Shown: piece after piece, positions 7,524 to 15,814 of the stretch
Layout: every line of letters starts with the position of its first letter
Position numbering within the stretch: the stretch's first letter is position 1
Assembly (NCBI GenBank): GCA_034927685.1
Contig: JAYFPO010000008.1
Coordinates: forward strand, 38,205 to 102,204
Source of the DNA: RGIG3159 sp034927685
Lineage (GTDB): Bacteria; Bacillota; Clostridia; Oscillospirales; Oscillospiraceae
Direction of reading: 5' to 3'
DNA: 64,000 bases
Position numbers and translations under genes: made by a program
Notes under the pieces: model-generated
Databases searched by the model: none
Seen by the model: only the letters and a program-made list of their open reading frames with translations
Told to the model about the DNA's origin: nothing

Positions 7524-8756
7524 TTAATGCCGGCGAATCAACAGGACGGAGAGGTCGTTGACGTTGGTACCGGTGGGTCCGGTCATGATAAGGCCACCGC
7601 AGGCCTGCAGCGCATGGTAGGCATCGTTTTCCCGCAAAACAGCGGGAATCTGGATGCCGCGATCCAGCAGCGCAGCCCGTGTGGTTCCGTCCACATAACC
7701 ACCGGCAGCGTCGGTGGGGCCGTCGGTGCCGTCGGAGCCCACGGAGAAGACCGCGGTTTCCCGCATACCGTCCATGTTATCGGCAGCGGCCAGTGCCAGC
7801 TCCTGATTGCGGCCACCAAGGCCGTGGCCGGTCAGCTCCACCACGGTTTCGCCGCCGGCGATAAAGGCGAGGGATTCCGTACTGTCCTGATGATAGGCGG
7901 CCATGGAGGCAAAAAAGCTACCCGCATCCCGCGCGGTGCAACAGAGGCTTGCGGTCAGTGTCACAGGCCGGTAACCCAACGCGGCGGCGGTCTCTGAGGC
8001 CGAGGTACAGAGCTGCCTGACGCTGCCGGTAACACGGGTTTCCACATTGGTGAGGGTCTTCGGCGTTTCCTGTCCGAGCAGCGCCAGTGCCTGCGGCGAC
8101 AGGCGAAGCTTGTATTTTTCCACGATATCCAGCGCTTGCCGGCAGGTGGAGGAATCGGGGTAGGCCGGGCCGGAGGCAATCATATCGAGTGGGTCCCCGA
8201 TGATGTCGGAAAGTACGACGGAGCAGACCTTGGCCGGAGCGCAGAGCGCCGCGAAGCGCCCGCCCTTGACGGCAGAGAGACGCTTACGCACGGTGTTCAT
8301 CTCCACAATGTCCGCACCGGAGGAAAGAAGCTGCCGCGTCAGGTCCGTCAGTTCGTCCTCCGGGATCAGCGGTGACTCAAACAGCGCGGAGCCGCCGCCC
8401 GAGAGAAGAAACACCACGGCGTCGCTTGCGCCCAGGGGCCTGACCAGCTCCATGGCGGCCTGTGTGGCCCGGAAGGAGTTTTCGTCCGGAATCGGATGAC
8501 CGGCTTCAAAAATCCGCAGGTTGCCGATGGGACCCATGCTGTGCTGGTATTTCGTGATCACTACACCGCCTTGAACCCGGTTTCCCAGCAGGTTGGCGGC
8601 TGCCCGGGCCATTTGCCAGGCGGCCTTGCCGACCGAGACCAGATAGATCTGCTCCGGCAGGGGCAAATCTGCCAGCGCATTTTTGACAGCTTGATCCGGA
8701 AGCGCGGCATGGATCGCATTTTGTATGATTTGATTGGCGTCTTCTCGCAGCGTCAT
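7524..8756 (-). CDS. Glycerate 2-kinase, GckA/TtuD (MOFRL) family
   Basis: The 410-residue protein has the DUF4147-MOFRL layout: an N-terminal Rossmann-like part with VSVGKAAWQMA and the glycine-rich LSGGGSALFE, then a C-terminal MOFRL domain with GGET and SDGTDGPTDAAGG. The family phosphorylates D-glycerate, usually at the 2-position, from ATP; older annotations call it hydroxypyruvate reductase. The ATG at 8756 has GGAGGT seven bases upstream; the longer frame starts within that ribosome site. It could finish the pathway of the catabolic cluster that starts at 10.9 kb if that yields glycerate. This link is inference. Confidence 0.88.
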   Translation of the reverse strand: MTLREDANQIIQNAIHAALPDQAVKNALADLPLPEQIYLVSVGKAAWQMARAAANLLGNRVQGGVVITKYQHSMGPIGNLRIFEAGHPIPDENSFRATQAAMELVRPLGASDAVVFLLSGGGSALFESPLIPEDELTDLTRQLLSSGADIVEMNTVRKRLSAVKGGRFAALCAPAKVCSVVLSDIIGDPLDMIASGPAYPDSSTCRQALDIVEKYKLRLSPQALALLGQETPKTLTNVETRVTGSVRQLCTSASETAAALGYRPVTLTASLCCTARDAGSFFASMAAYHQDSTESLAFIAGGETVVELTGHGLGGRNQELALAAADNMDGMRETAVFSVGSDGTDGPTDAAGGYVDGTTRAALLDRGIQIPAVLRENDAYHALQACGGLIMTGPTGTNVNDLSVLLIRRH

Positions 8757-8859
8757 GGTTGGGACCTCCATCTTGAAGTTTTCGCGTTCATTATATCGTA
8801 CTTTCTTCGCGTGCGCAACGACCGCTGTGCAAAAACAAACAAATAAATTGATCGACCAA

Positions 8860-8888
8860 TTGCAGTGCGGCAGCGCATGTGGTAGGAT
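8860..8888 (+). promoter_or_regulatory. Promoter for the cysteine desulfidase gene
   Basis: TTGCAG (8860-8865) and TAGGAT (8883-8888) are separated by 17 bp. The predicted transcript would have a leader of about 240 bases before the ATG at 9138. Confidence 0.55.
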
Positions 8889-9137
8889 GGATGAGAGAAT
8901 AATCGGAAGCGCACGCGCTTTTTGGAGAAAAAACAGACAGCTGCCAGTCGAGGAGCTGCGAATGCTTCGGCAGTTGGTGGAGACGTCGCGTGCCGCGACG
9001 GAGGAGGACTTTCCCTCGTGTTGCGGCTGCTTTGCCGGGGATGCAGAGGCTTGGGTTGCGAGTCCTGCGAACCGATGGCAGAGGGACGGTTTCCTGACCG
9101 CGCGGCAGGTTCAATATGGCGGAACGAGGGACATCTT
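8889..9137 (+). promoter_or_regulatory. Long structured leader upstream of the cysteine desulfidase gene
   Basis: About 245 bases between the predicted promoter and the start codon. It holds a perfect 7-bp stem with a 3-base loop (CGTCGCG-TGC-CGCGACG) and a longer imperfect stem (CAGCTGCC with GGCAGTTG). I looked for T-box hallmarks and found no clear conserved T-box sequence. A 96-codon frame from ATG 8887 to 9177 runs through it and overlaps the next gene, but its composition does not look like a real protein. Confidence 0.35.
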
Positions 9138-10436
9138 ATGGAGAAGTCAGTGTACCAGAACTATGTTCAGATCCTGAAGGAGGAGCTGATTCCAGCGATG
9201 GGCTGCACGGAGCCCATTGCCGTGGCCTACGCGGCGGCAATGGCGCGGCAAACCTTAGGTGCGCAACCGCAAACGCTGCGCGTCGCCATCAGCGGCAACA
9301 TCATTAAAAATGTCAAGAGCGTGGTGGTGCCAAATACAGGCGGCCTTCGAGGAATTGCTGCCGCCGCTGCGGCAGGTGCAATCGCAGGCGACGCGGCCCG
9401 AAAACTGGAGGTATTGTCCAGCGTGACGCCGGCGCAGGCGGACGAGATTGCGGCATACCTGCAAAATGCGGAGATTACGGTTTCGGAGTCCAAGTCCGGC
9501 TGCATCTTTGACATCGACGTGACTGCCGAGGCTGGCGGTCACAGCGCCGGAGTGCGGATTACCGGCTATCACACCAATATAGTTACTATTCAAAAGGACG
9601 GCGTGACGCTGCTGAGCCGGGACTATCAGGAGCAGAGCGGCGATCAGACAGAGCGTGGGATGCTCAGCATCTTGGGTATTGTCGAGTTCGCGGACGCGGC
9701 CGACCTTGCCGACGTGAAGGAATTGCTCGACCGCCAGATTGCATATAACATGGCAATTGCCAGAGAGGGACTTCGAGGCGATTGGGGCGCCAACATCGGG
9801 AATATTTTGCAAAAGGCCTATGGAGACAGTGTGGCGGTCCGCGCCAAGGCAATGGCTGCGGCTGGGTCCGACGCGCGGATGAGCGGCTGCGAGCTGCCGG
9901 TGGTGGTCAACTCCGGCAGCGGCAACCAAGGCATGACCGCTTCGCTGCCGGTGATCGTATACGCAGAAGCGCTGGGCGTGTCGGATGAGCAGCGCTACCG
10001 GGCATTGCTGGTCTCAAATCTGGTGACAATCCATTTAAAAACGGGTATCGGGCGTCTTTCGGCTTACTGCGGCGCCATCAGCGCGGGCTGCGGCGCGGGT
10101 GCGGGCGTCAGCTATCTCTACGGCGGGCGGTACGATGAGATTGCCCACACCGTGGTCAACGCGCTGGCCATCAATTCCGGCGTGATTTGCGATGGAGCCA
10201 AGCCGAGCTGCGCCGCGAAAATCGCCTCTGCCGTGGAGGCAGGGCTGCTGGGGATGCAGATGGTTCGTTATGGCAAGGAATTTTTCGGAGGCGACGGCAT
10301 TGTGAGCAAAGGCGTGGAAAACACAATTCGAAACGTCGGCGAACTGGCTAGGGACGGCATGCGGGATACAGACAGAGAGATCCTCCAAATCATGATCGGA
10401 AACGCGAATTCAGGTGCAATTTTATCACAGTCATAA
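9138..10436 (+). CDS. L-cysteine desulfidase family protein (UPF0597, CyuA/YhaM-like)
   Basis: The 432-residue protein has the serine-dehydratase-alpha-like fold with the three conserved Cys sites that hold a [4Fe-4S] cluster: GCTEP near residue 23, CGAISAGCGAGAG, and ICDGAKPSCAAK. CyuA-type enzymes break L-cysteine into pyruvate, ammonia and hydrogen sulfide. The ATG is chosen for GAGGG seven bases upstream; an in-frame extension upstream reads through the leader and is not supported. A strong terminator follows. A cysteine-specific regulator is not seen nearby. Confidence 0.88.
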   Translation: MEKSVYQNYVQILKEELIPAMGCTEPIAVAYAAAMARQTLGAQPQTLRVAISGNIIKNVKSVVVPNTGGLRGIAAAAAAGAIAGDAARKLEVLSSVTPAQADEIAAYLQNAEITVSESKSGCIFDIDVTAEAGGHSAGVRITGYHTNIVTIQKDGVTLLSRDYQEQSGDQTERGMLSILGIVEFADAADLADVKELLDRQIAYNMAIAREGLRGDWGANIGNILQKAYGDSVAVRAKAMAAAGSDARMSGCELPVVVNSGSGNQGMTASLPVIVYAEALGVSDEQRYRALLVSNLVTIHLKTGIGRLSAYCGAISAGCGAGAGVSYLYGGRYDEIAHTVVNALAINSGVICDGAKPSCAAKIASAVEAGLLGMQMVRYGKEFFGGDGIVSKGVENTIRNVGELARDGMRDTDREILQIMIGNANSGAILSQS

Positions 10437-10500
10437 AACGAGGGTCTCGAAGTAAAGCAGAAGATGTAGCAGTCAAAACCGCTCATTTGTTGCCAAAGGA

Positions 10501-10545
10501 AGCCAGCCCCAGCAGAAAATGGATTTCTGCTGGGGCTGGCTTTTT
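10501..10545 (+). terminator. Rho-independent terminator after the cysteine desulfidase gene
   Basis: Perfect 18-bp stem (arms AGCCAGCCCCAGCAGAAA at 10501-10518 and its complement at 10524-10541) with a 5-base loop, followed by T residues. Confidence 0.92.
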
Positions 10546-10549
10546 CCTC

Positions 10550-10913
10550 GCGCGCTGCGCGAACAGGGCCTATCCAACGAGCCAAAAGGATACAGAAAGG
10601 AGAATGTCCAACCTGGAAAGCCCAAATGTGAAGAAGCGTTGCATCTTCCACTTGACGTTAAATACATAGCACAAAAAACGACATGAATATTTGTGCACTT
10701 ATACAAAATTACTAAAAACAACAAAAAAATCAAAAATAATCTTGACTTTTTGCACAAGACGGGCTTATGATGGGCGTGTGCAATAGATATATCAAAAGCA
10801 ATCTTGTTTGGAACAACAAGATTTTTTGCGAATATCTGTAATATATCAATAATATATCAGATAGAATTCTACCCCATATTCAGGAGGGGGGAGTGATATG
10901 ATTGAGAGGTAAC
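10550..10913 (+). promoter_or_regulatory. Control region of the GntR-led cluster: promoter, attenuator-like hairpin and repeated operators
   Basis: An AT-rich region of about 360 bp without a gene. TTGACT (10742-10747) and TATGAT (10766-10771) with an 18-bp spacer form a promoter. Downstream, AATCTTGTT (10800-10808) and AACAAGATT (10815-10823) form a 9-bp stem followed by TTTT, a terminator-like attenuator. GATATATC (10786-10793) and the inverted repeat TATCTG...CAGATA (10833-10863), which contains two AATATATCA copies, resemble the motif repeated at 12883-12905 and are likely sites for the GntR protein. Confidence 0.6.
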
Positions 10914-11537
10914 ATGAACAATAGCATCAAAGACACCGTCTATCAGGAACTTCGCCGCAGAATCATCTTTTGCGAGATCATGCCGGGCAGTATCATTGAG
11001 GAGAAAACTCTGACGGAGGAATTCAAAATCAGCCGAACGCCAATCCGCGAGGCGCTAAATTCCTTGGCACAGGAAGGACTGGTTGTGGTGTATCCGCGCC
11101 GTGCGATCACCGCTTCGCCCATTACGGTTCGTGACATTGACAACTTGTTTGAAGTGCGTGAACTGCTGGAGCCGTACATCGTCCGCCAAGTCATTCATCA
11201 TATCGATAATCGCGTGCTGGTACAAATGGTAAACAACATGAAGGATACGGACGATGCCGTTACTCTGGCGACAAAGGACAACGAGTTCCACGATTACTTG
11301 AGTTCGGCGTGTCAGAATCATGTCATGGTCAATATGCTGTTGAGTGTCCGTTCGCAAACGCAGCGTATGCGTGTCGCGATGGGTCGCCAGGCGGAGCGCG
11401 TGGAAGAGACGCGGATGGAGCACCAGGCAATTACAGATGCCATTCAAAATGGAGATCCCGATGTGGCGGAAACCGCAATGAGAAAGCACCTCGAAACAGC
11501 AAAGTTGACGGTGATGGGACTTTATCATCCGGTATAA
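10914..11537 (+). CDS. GntR-family transcriptional regulator, FCD subfamily
   Basis: The protein of about 207 residues has an N-terminal winged helix-turn-helix (VYQELRRRIIFCEIMPGSII, then KISRTPIREALNSLAQEGLV) and a C-terminal all-helical FCD ligand domain in which Asp/His metal ligands are expected. FCD regulators usually sense small organic acids or sugar acids and repress adjacent catabolic genes. The ATG at 10914 is close behind AGAGGT; a TTG at 10902 with GGGGAG eight bases upstream is an equally possible start. It heads the cluster that runs to 22.1 kb, whose acid-directed enzymes fit this ligand class. Confidence 0.9.
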   Translation: MNNSIKDTVYQELRRRIIFCEIMPGSIIEEKTLTEEFKISRTPIREALNSLAQEGLVVVYPRRAITASPITVRDIDNLFEVRELLEPYIVRQVIHHIDNRVLVQMVNNMKDTDDAVTLATKDNEFHDYLSSACQNHVMVNMLLSVRSQTQRMRVAMGRQAERVEETRMEHQAITDAIQNGDPDVAETAMRKHLETAKLTVMGLYHPV

Positions 11538-11587
11538 AGATGACGTGTTGATTCAGACTAAACTGGAATGGAGCGAGGATTGCGCGG

Positions 11588-12847
11588 ATGAACATGATTG
11601 ATAGTCTACTAAATGAAATAGATGTTCCACCGATGTACCTGGTCAGACAGCACTTTGACCACCAGCATCTGGAGCATGTTGAGGAGCGTCTTCTGGAGCA
11701 AATGCAGGCAAAGCATATTGCAATTCATCCGGGAGACCGCATTGCAATTACTTGCGGAAGCCGGGGCATCGCCAACATCGTGTCGGCGATCCGCGCGGCC
11801 GCGACATTTATTCGGGAGTCCGGCGGAGAACCATTTGTGGTACCTGCGATGGGCAGCCATGGCGGCGCAACGGTGGAAGGACAGTTAGAAGTCGTCCAGT
11901 CTCTTGGCGTAACAGAGGAGTCCGTAGGCTGCCCAATTTGCTCGTGCATGGATGTGGTACAGCTTGGAACAACGGCGGATGGCCTGCCGGTTTACATCGA
12001 CCGACTGGCAAGCGAGGCGGATGGAATCGTTTTGGTGAATCGGGTCAAGCCGCACACCTCATTCCGCGGTCCCTATGAAAGCGGACTGATGAAAATGATT
12101 ACGATCGGCCTCGGGAAGCAAAAGGGAGCAGAGGCGTGCCACTCAGTGGGCTGGAAATACATGCGCGGCAATGTCCCAGCCATCGCGAACATTGTGCTGG
12201 ACAAGGCAAATATCCTGTTTGGCATTGCGCTGATGGAAAATGCGTACGATCAGACCTGCAGAACAGAGGTTCTGACGGGCAAGGAGATACCAGAAGAGGA
12301 GCCACAGCTGCTGCTGGAGGCAAAAACCAGGATGCCGTCGCTGCCGTTTGATAAAATTGACGTTCTGGTGATTGACGAAATAGGGAAAAACATCAGCGGC
12401 GCCGGGCAGGACCCCAACATCACCGGACGGTATGATACGCCCTATGCTTCCGGCGGTCCCGTGGTGCAGCGTATGGTGATTCTGGACTTGACCGAGGAAT
12501 CGCACGGAAACGCCTGCGGGGTAGGTCTGGCGGATTATATTGCGGACCGGCTGTACCAAAAGTTGGATTATGATAAAATGTACCTCAATGTGCTGACCAA
12601 TAAACTGCCGTACACGGTCAACGTGCCGGTGGTACTGAAAAATGACTGGCAGGCAGTGCAGGCCGCAGTGAAGACCTGTATCGAGATTGACCATGAGCAT
12701 CCCCGTGTGGTTCGCATCAGAAACACGCTGTCACTCGGTGAGATCTATGTCTCCGACAATATGCTGCCGGAGCTGGGAAAATTTGATTATATCGAGGTAA
12801 CCGACAGAAAGATGCCGGCGCCGAATTCCAAAGGAAACCTGTTTTAG
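11588..12847 (+). CDS. LarA-like nickel-pincer isomerase/racemase family protein (DUF2088)
   Basis: The 419-residue protein resembles lactate racemase LarA and its paralogues. It has an N-terminal domain with a GSHGG block and a following segment with VKPHTSF and a Lys-rich GLGKQKG stretch; the His residues and Lys in such positions hold or serve the nickel-pincer nucleotide in LarA. The C-terminal third differs from LarA, so it belongs to a paralogous group. LarA family members racemise or epimerise 2-hydroxyacids. No larB, larC or larE cofactor genes are in the window. It sits between the regulator and the alcohol dehydrogenase and probably acts on the imported acid; the substrate is unknown. 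Confidence 0.8.
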   Translation: MNMIDSLLNEIDVPPMYLVRQHFDHQHLEHVEERLLEQMQAKHIAIHPGDRIAITCGSRGIANIVSAIRAAATFIRESGGEPFVVPAMGSHGGATVEGQLEVVQSLGVTEESVGCPICSCMDVVQLGTTADGLPVYIDRLASEADGIVLVNRVKPHTSFRGPYESGLMKMITIGLGKQKGAEACHSVGWKYMRGNVPAIANIVLDKANILFGIALMENAYDQTCRTEVLTGKEIPEEEPQLLLEAKTRMPSLPFDKIDVLVIDEIGKNISGAGQDPNITGRYDTPYASGGPVVQRMVILDLTEESHGNACGVGLADYIADRLYQKLDYDKMYLNVLTNKLPYTVNVPVVLKNDWQAVQAAVKTCIEIDHEHPRVVRIRNTLSLGEIYVSDNMLPELGKFDYIEVTDRKMPAPNSKGNLF

Positions 12848-12882
12848 CGGCAAGCCGCAGGCAGGCTAAAAAAATACCGCAA

Positions 12883-12905
12883 CTGATATATCAAAGAAAT
12901 ATCAG
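12883..12905. promoter_or_regulatory. Operator-like inverted repeat before the alcohol dehydrogenase gene
   Basis: CTGATAT (12883-12889) and ATATCAG (12899-12905) form 7-bp arms, with a perfect TGATATATCA palindrome inside the left half. The same TATATCA elements occur upstream of the GntR gene, so this is a probable second regulator site in the cluster. Confidence 0.5.
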
Positions 12906-12922
12906 AACAAAAGGAGAAAATG

Positions 12923-13969
12923 ATGAAAGCACTTGTCAAGTTTGCAGCCGGTCCGGGGAATATGGAAATTCGAGATGTCGAAGAGCCGTCCCCAAAGGCC
13001 GGGCAGGTCAAAATTAAGGTGGCCGAAGCGGGAATCTGTGGCTCTGATCTGCACATTTACCACAGCGATATTGCAATTCCAATCCGTCCGCCCGTTGTGA
13101 CCGGCCACGAGTTTTCCGGCACGGTGGTAGAAGTCGGCGAAGGCGTCACGGATTTCAAGCCCGGCGACCGTGTGGTGTCCGAAACTGCATACGATTACTG
13201 TGGAAAATGCGATTATTGTCGGGAAGGATTTTATAATCTCTGTGTGGAGCGCAAAACCTTAGGCTATTGGTACAACGGAATATTCACCAGCTACACGGTG
13301 GTTCCAGAGGGGCGCGTGCACAAGATCGCGGATCATGTGGATTTTACCTCCGCTGCCATGACAGAGCCTTTGGCCTGCGTTTGTCACGCGGTCTATGACC
13401 AATGCAGAATCGTTGGCGGCGACGTGGTACTGGTGGTCGGCTGTGGCGCCATTGGCATTATGGCCGCTCAGGTCGCCAAAGCGAACGGAGCGACGGTCAT
13501 CCTGTCCGGCACGAATGTGGATGCTGCTCGTCTGGAGTTGGCCCGGCAGATCGGCGCGTGCGACTATACGGCAAACGTGCAGACGGACGATATGCAGAAG
13601 CTCGTGGGCGACCTGACACGCGGCTACGGCGTTGATGTTGTGCTCGAGTGCTCTGGCTCTCAGTCCGGAACCAATATGGGCTTGGATCTGATCAAAAAGC
13701 GCGGCTATTTCACGCAGATCGGTTTGGCCGGCAAAAAGATCGAATTTCCAATCGAAACAATTTGCTATAAGGAGCTGCATTTCTCCGGTTCCATGGGCTC
13801 CCGCAATCACAGCTGGCGCACGGCCATCAATCTGATTGCATCCGGGAAGGTTCAACTTCAGCCGCTGGTTACCGCGAAGTTGCCGCTGGATCAGTGGGAA
13901 GAGGCCTTTGAAATGTTTTCCAATAAGCAAGGTTGCAAAGTTTTCCTGCTGCCGATTAGTGAATCATAA
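12923..13969 (+). CDS. Zinc-dependent medium-chain alcohol/polyol dehydrogenase
   Basis: The 348-residue MDR protein has the catalytic zinc ligands (CGSD near residue 38 and GHEFSGTV near 60), the structural zinc cluster of four Cys (YCGKCDYCREGFYNLC), and a Rossmann GxGxxG (GCGAIG). The layout matches sorbitol or threonine dehydrogenase-like enzymes, which oxidise a secondary alcohol next to a polar group using NAD(P)+. The second of two adjacent ATGs is taken because AAAGGAG is then at the better distance. In this cluster it likely oxidises the hydroxyl of a sugar acid or polyol; the substrate is inferred only from context. Confidence 0.9.
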   Translation: MKALVKFAAGPGNMEIRDVEEPSPKAGQVKIKVAEAGICGSDLHIYHSDIAIPIRPPVVTGHEFSGTVVEVGEGVTDFKPGDRVVSETAYDYCGKCDYCREGFYNLCVERKTLGYWYNGIFTSYTVVPEGRVHKIADHVDFTSAAMTEPLACVCHAVYDQCRIVGGDVVLVVGCGAIGIMAAQVAKANGATVILSGTNVDAARLELARQIGACDYTANVQTDDMQKLVGDLTRGYGVDVVLECSGSQSGTNMGLDLIKKRGYFTQIGLAGKKIEFPIETICYKELHFSGSMGSRNHSWRTAINLIASGKVQLQPLVTAKLPLDQWEEAFEMFSNKQGCKVFLLPISES

Positions 13970-14128
13970 GGCGGTACCGCGATACTTCGAAACGGCAGGC
14001 GTATGTTTTCAAAAAACGTGTGGTGAAGCAGAAAAGTGGGGGTGATTGTGCGGGAGAAAGAAAACCAGCGTAAAACAGGTACGGAGCACAAAACCAACGT
14101 AAAATACAAATTTATTGGGGGACATAAA

Positions 14129-15229
14129 ATGAAAACGACCATGAAAAAAGTCGGGTGCCTTCTGTTGGCGCTCACAATGATCTGCGCACTGCTGGCGTGC
14201 GGCGCAAAAACTTCAACCAGCGCAACCACGACCACTGCAGCTTCCACCGAAGCCGCGACCACAGCCGCCTCCACCGAAGCCGCGACCACTGCCGCTGCCA
14301 CTACGGCAGCTTCCGGCGAGACTTACACCATTTCCATCGCACACAACCAGACTCCGGATGCCGGTTATGGTATTGGCGTTGCCAAACTCAAGGAGCTGCT
14401 TGCGGAAAAGGATCCCAGAATCCAGCTTGACGTCTACGACAATGGCACGCTGGGCAACGAGCGTGACGTAATCGAAGGCAACCAGCTTGGCACGGTCGAC
14501 GTAGCCATCACCTCGATCGGCGTTGTTTCCAACTTTGCACCGCTTGCTGGTGTGATCAATCTGCCATTCATGTTTTCGGGCTTCGATGCGGTCGAGGCTG
14601 CGCTGAACAACGAGGCCATGGACACCGTCTGGAACCAGATTGAGACCGGCGCAGGTCTAAAGGTGCTGGGAGTATACAGCCAGGGCTTCCGTCATGTGGT
14701 TTCCAACAAATCTCTGATTACTTCTCTGGATGACTTCAAGGGCCTGAAGATTCGTGTTCCCGAGGCCGATCTGTATGTCAACACCTTTAAGGCACTGGGC
14801 GCCAGCCCCACACCGATTGCTTGGGGCGAAATGTATACTTCCATGCAGACCAACGTGGTCGATGCCTTCGAGAATACGCCGGTCAACGTCGTGCAGTACA
14901 ACCTGCAGGAAGTCTCCAAGTATGAGACAGCGACCAACCACATTTGGGACGGCGCGATCATCACCATGAATATGGACTCTTGGGGCAAACTCCCCGCCGA
15001 TGTGCAGCAGACTTTCCTGGAGTGCGTGCAGGAGAGTGCAACTTATCAGAGACAGCAGATCAACACCGCTGCGACGGACGCGGTTGCGGCCATCAAGGCA
15101 AGCGGCATGCAGTACGGCGAGGTATCCGAAGAACTGCATGCACAGCTGGTCGAATCGGTTTCAAGCGTGTATGATGATTTCTATGCCAAGTATCCGGAGG
15201 CCAAGACGCTGGCCGAAGCTCTGAAGTAA
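14129..15229 (+). CDS. TRAP transporter solute-binding lipoprotein, DctP family
   Basis: The 366-residue protein has a lipoprotein signal with lipobox LLAC (Cys24), a Thr/Ala-rich linker to about residue 65, then a DctP/SiaP-type domain (HNQTPDAGYGIGVAKLKELL; IRVPEADLYVNTFKALGASP; AFENTP). TRAP binding proteins capture organic or sugar acids, where an Arg in the IRVP block pairs with the ligand carboxylate. GGGGGAC precedes the ATG. The linker is encoded by two near-identical 27-bp repeats. It starts the dctP-dctQ-dctM set and sits outside the membrane. The presence of a TRAP system supports a carboxylate substrate for the whole cluster. Confidence 0.93.
   Translation: MKTTMKKVGCLLLALTMICALLACGAKTSTSATTTTAASTEAATTAASTEAATTAAATTAASGETYTISIAHNQTPDAGYGIGVAKLKELLAEKDPRIQLDVYDNGTLGNERDVIEGNQLGTVDVAITSIGVVSNFAPLAGVINLPFMFSGFDAVEAALNNEAMDTVWNQIETGAGLKVLGVYSQGFRHVVSNKSLITSLDDFKGLKIRVPEADLYVNTFKALGASPTPIAWGEMYTSMQTNVVDAFENTPVNVVQYNLQEVSKYETATNHIWDGAIITMNMDSWGKLPADVQQTFLECVQESATYQRQQINTAATDAVAAIKASGMQYGEVSEELHAQLVESVSSVYDDFYAKYPEAKTLAEALK
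14240..14293 (+). repeat. Two tandem 27-bp repeats in the DctP linker
   Basis: Copies at 14240-14266 and 14267-14293 differ at only two positions and encode the repeated unit AASTEAATT of the lipoprotein linker. Slippage here would change linker length without breaking the frame. Confidence 0.85.
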
Positions 15230-15313
15230 GTAGCGGTTCAGAAAAACCATTCGGATCTGAACAGGAGGGAAAGCTCCAAGAATGGGGCTTTCCCCCCACC
15301 AATGGAGATTTAT

Positions 15314-15805
15314 ATGAAAAAAGTAAAAGACGGTCTTGTAACAGTCTACAAAATCATCGCGACTGTCTCGTTCTCCGTGATGCTGATTTCCGCGGCCGTG
15401 CAGGTATTTTGCCGGTATGTGCTCGGAAACAGCCCAATGTGGACGGAAGAACTGGCACGTTATATGTTCATCACTGCATCCATGGCTGCGGCTGTGGTCG
15501 CGCTCGACCTGGGATCGCATATGGTGGTCGACCTCGTAACCTCAAAGCTGAAGGGCAACGTCAAGGTTGTAATGGAAGTGCTTTCCCTTCTCCTGATCAT
15601 GGTGTTTTGCCTGGTGACCTCGAGGCTCGGGATTGAGCTGTGCCAGAAGACCATGTCGCAGCCGAGTCCTGCCATGCACATTCCAATGGGACTGGTGTAT
15701 GCGACGATCCCCATGGGCTGCATCGGAATGCTGGTGATCGCGCTCGAACAGTTGCTTGAAAAAATCCTTCCGCGTTACCGCCAGAAGCCGGCGGAAGAAA
15801 GGTAA
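15314..15805 (+). CDS. TRAP transporter small membrane subunit, DctQ family
   Basis: The 163-residue protein has four predicted membrane helices and the DctQ pattern (FCRYVLGNSPMWTEELARYMF near residues 32-52). DctQ joins the large DctM subunit to form the membrane part of the Na+-driven TRAP transporter. The ATG at 15314 is chosen because GGAG lies six bases upstream; an earlier ATG at 15302 would overlap this site. It lies 84 bp after dctP and 9 bp before dctM. Confidence 0.9.
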   Translation: MKKVKDGLVTVYKIIATVSFSVMLISAAVQVFCRYVLGNSPMWTEELARYMFITASMAAAVVALDLGSHMVVDLVTSKLKGNVKVVMEVLSLLLIMVFCLVTSRLGIELCQKTMSQPSPAMHIPMGLVYATIPMGCIGMLVIALEQLLEKILPRYRQKPAEER

Positions 15806-15814
15806 AGGTACAGG

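Noticed and set aside
8922..9137. In-frame upstream extension of the cysteine desulfidase reading frame
   Set aside because: It has no ribosome site, its composition is unlike protein, and the family starts at the ATG at 9138 with GAGGG at proper spacing.
8889..9137. T-box riboswitch before the cysteine desulfidase gene
   Set aside because: Some GC-rich stems fit loosely, but the conserved T-box sequence and a clear antiterminator/terminator pair are missing.
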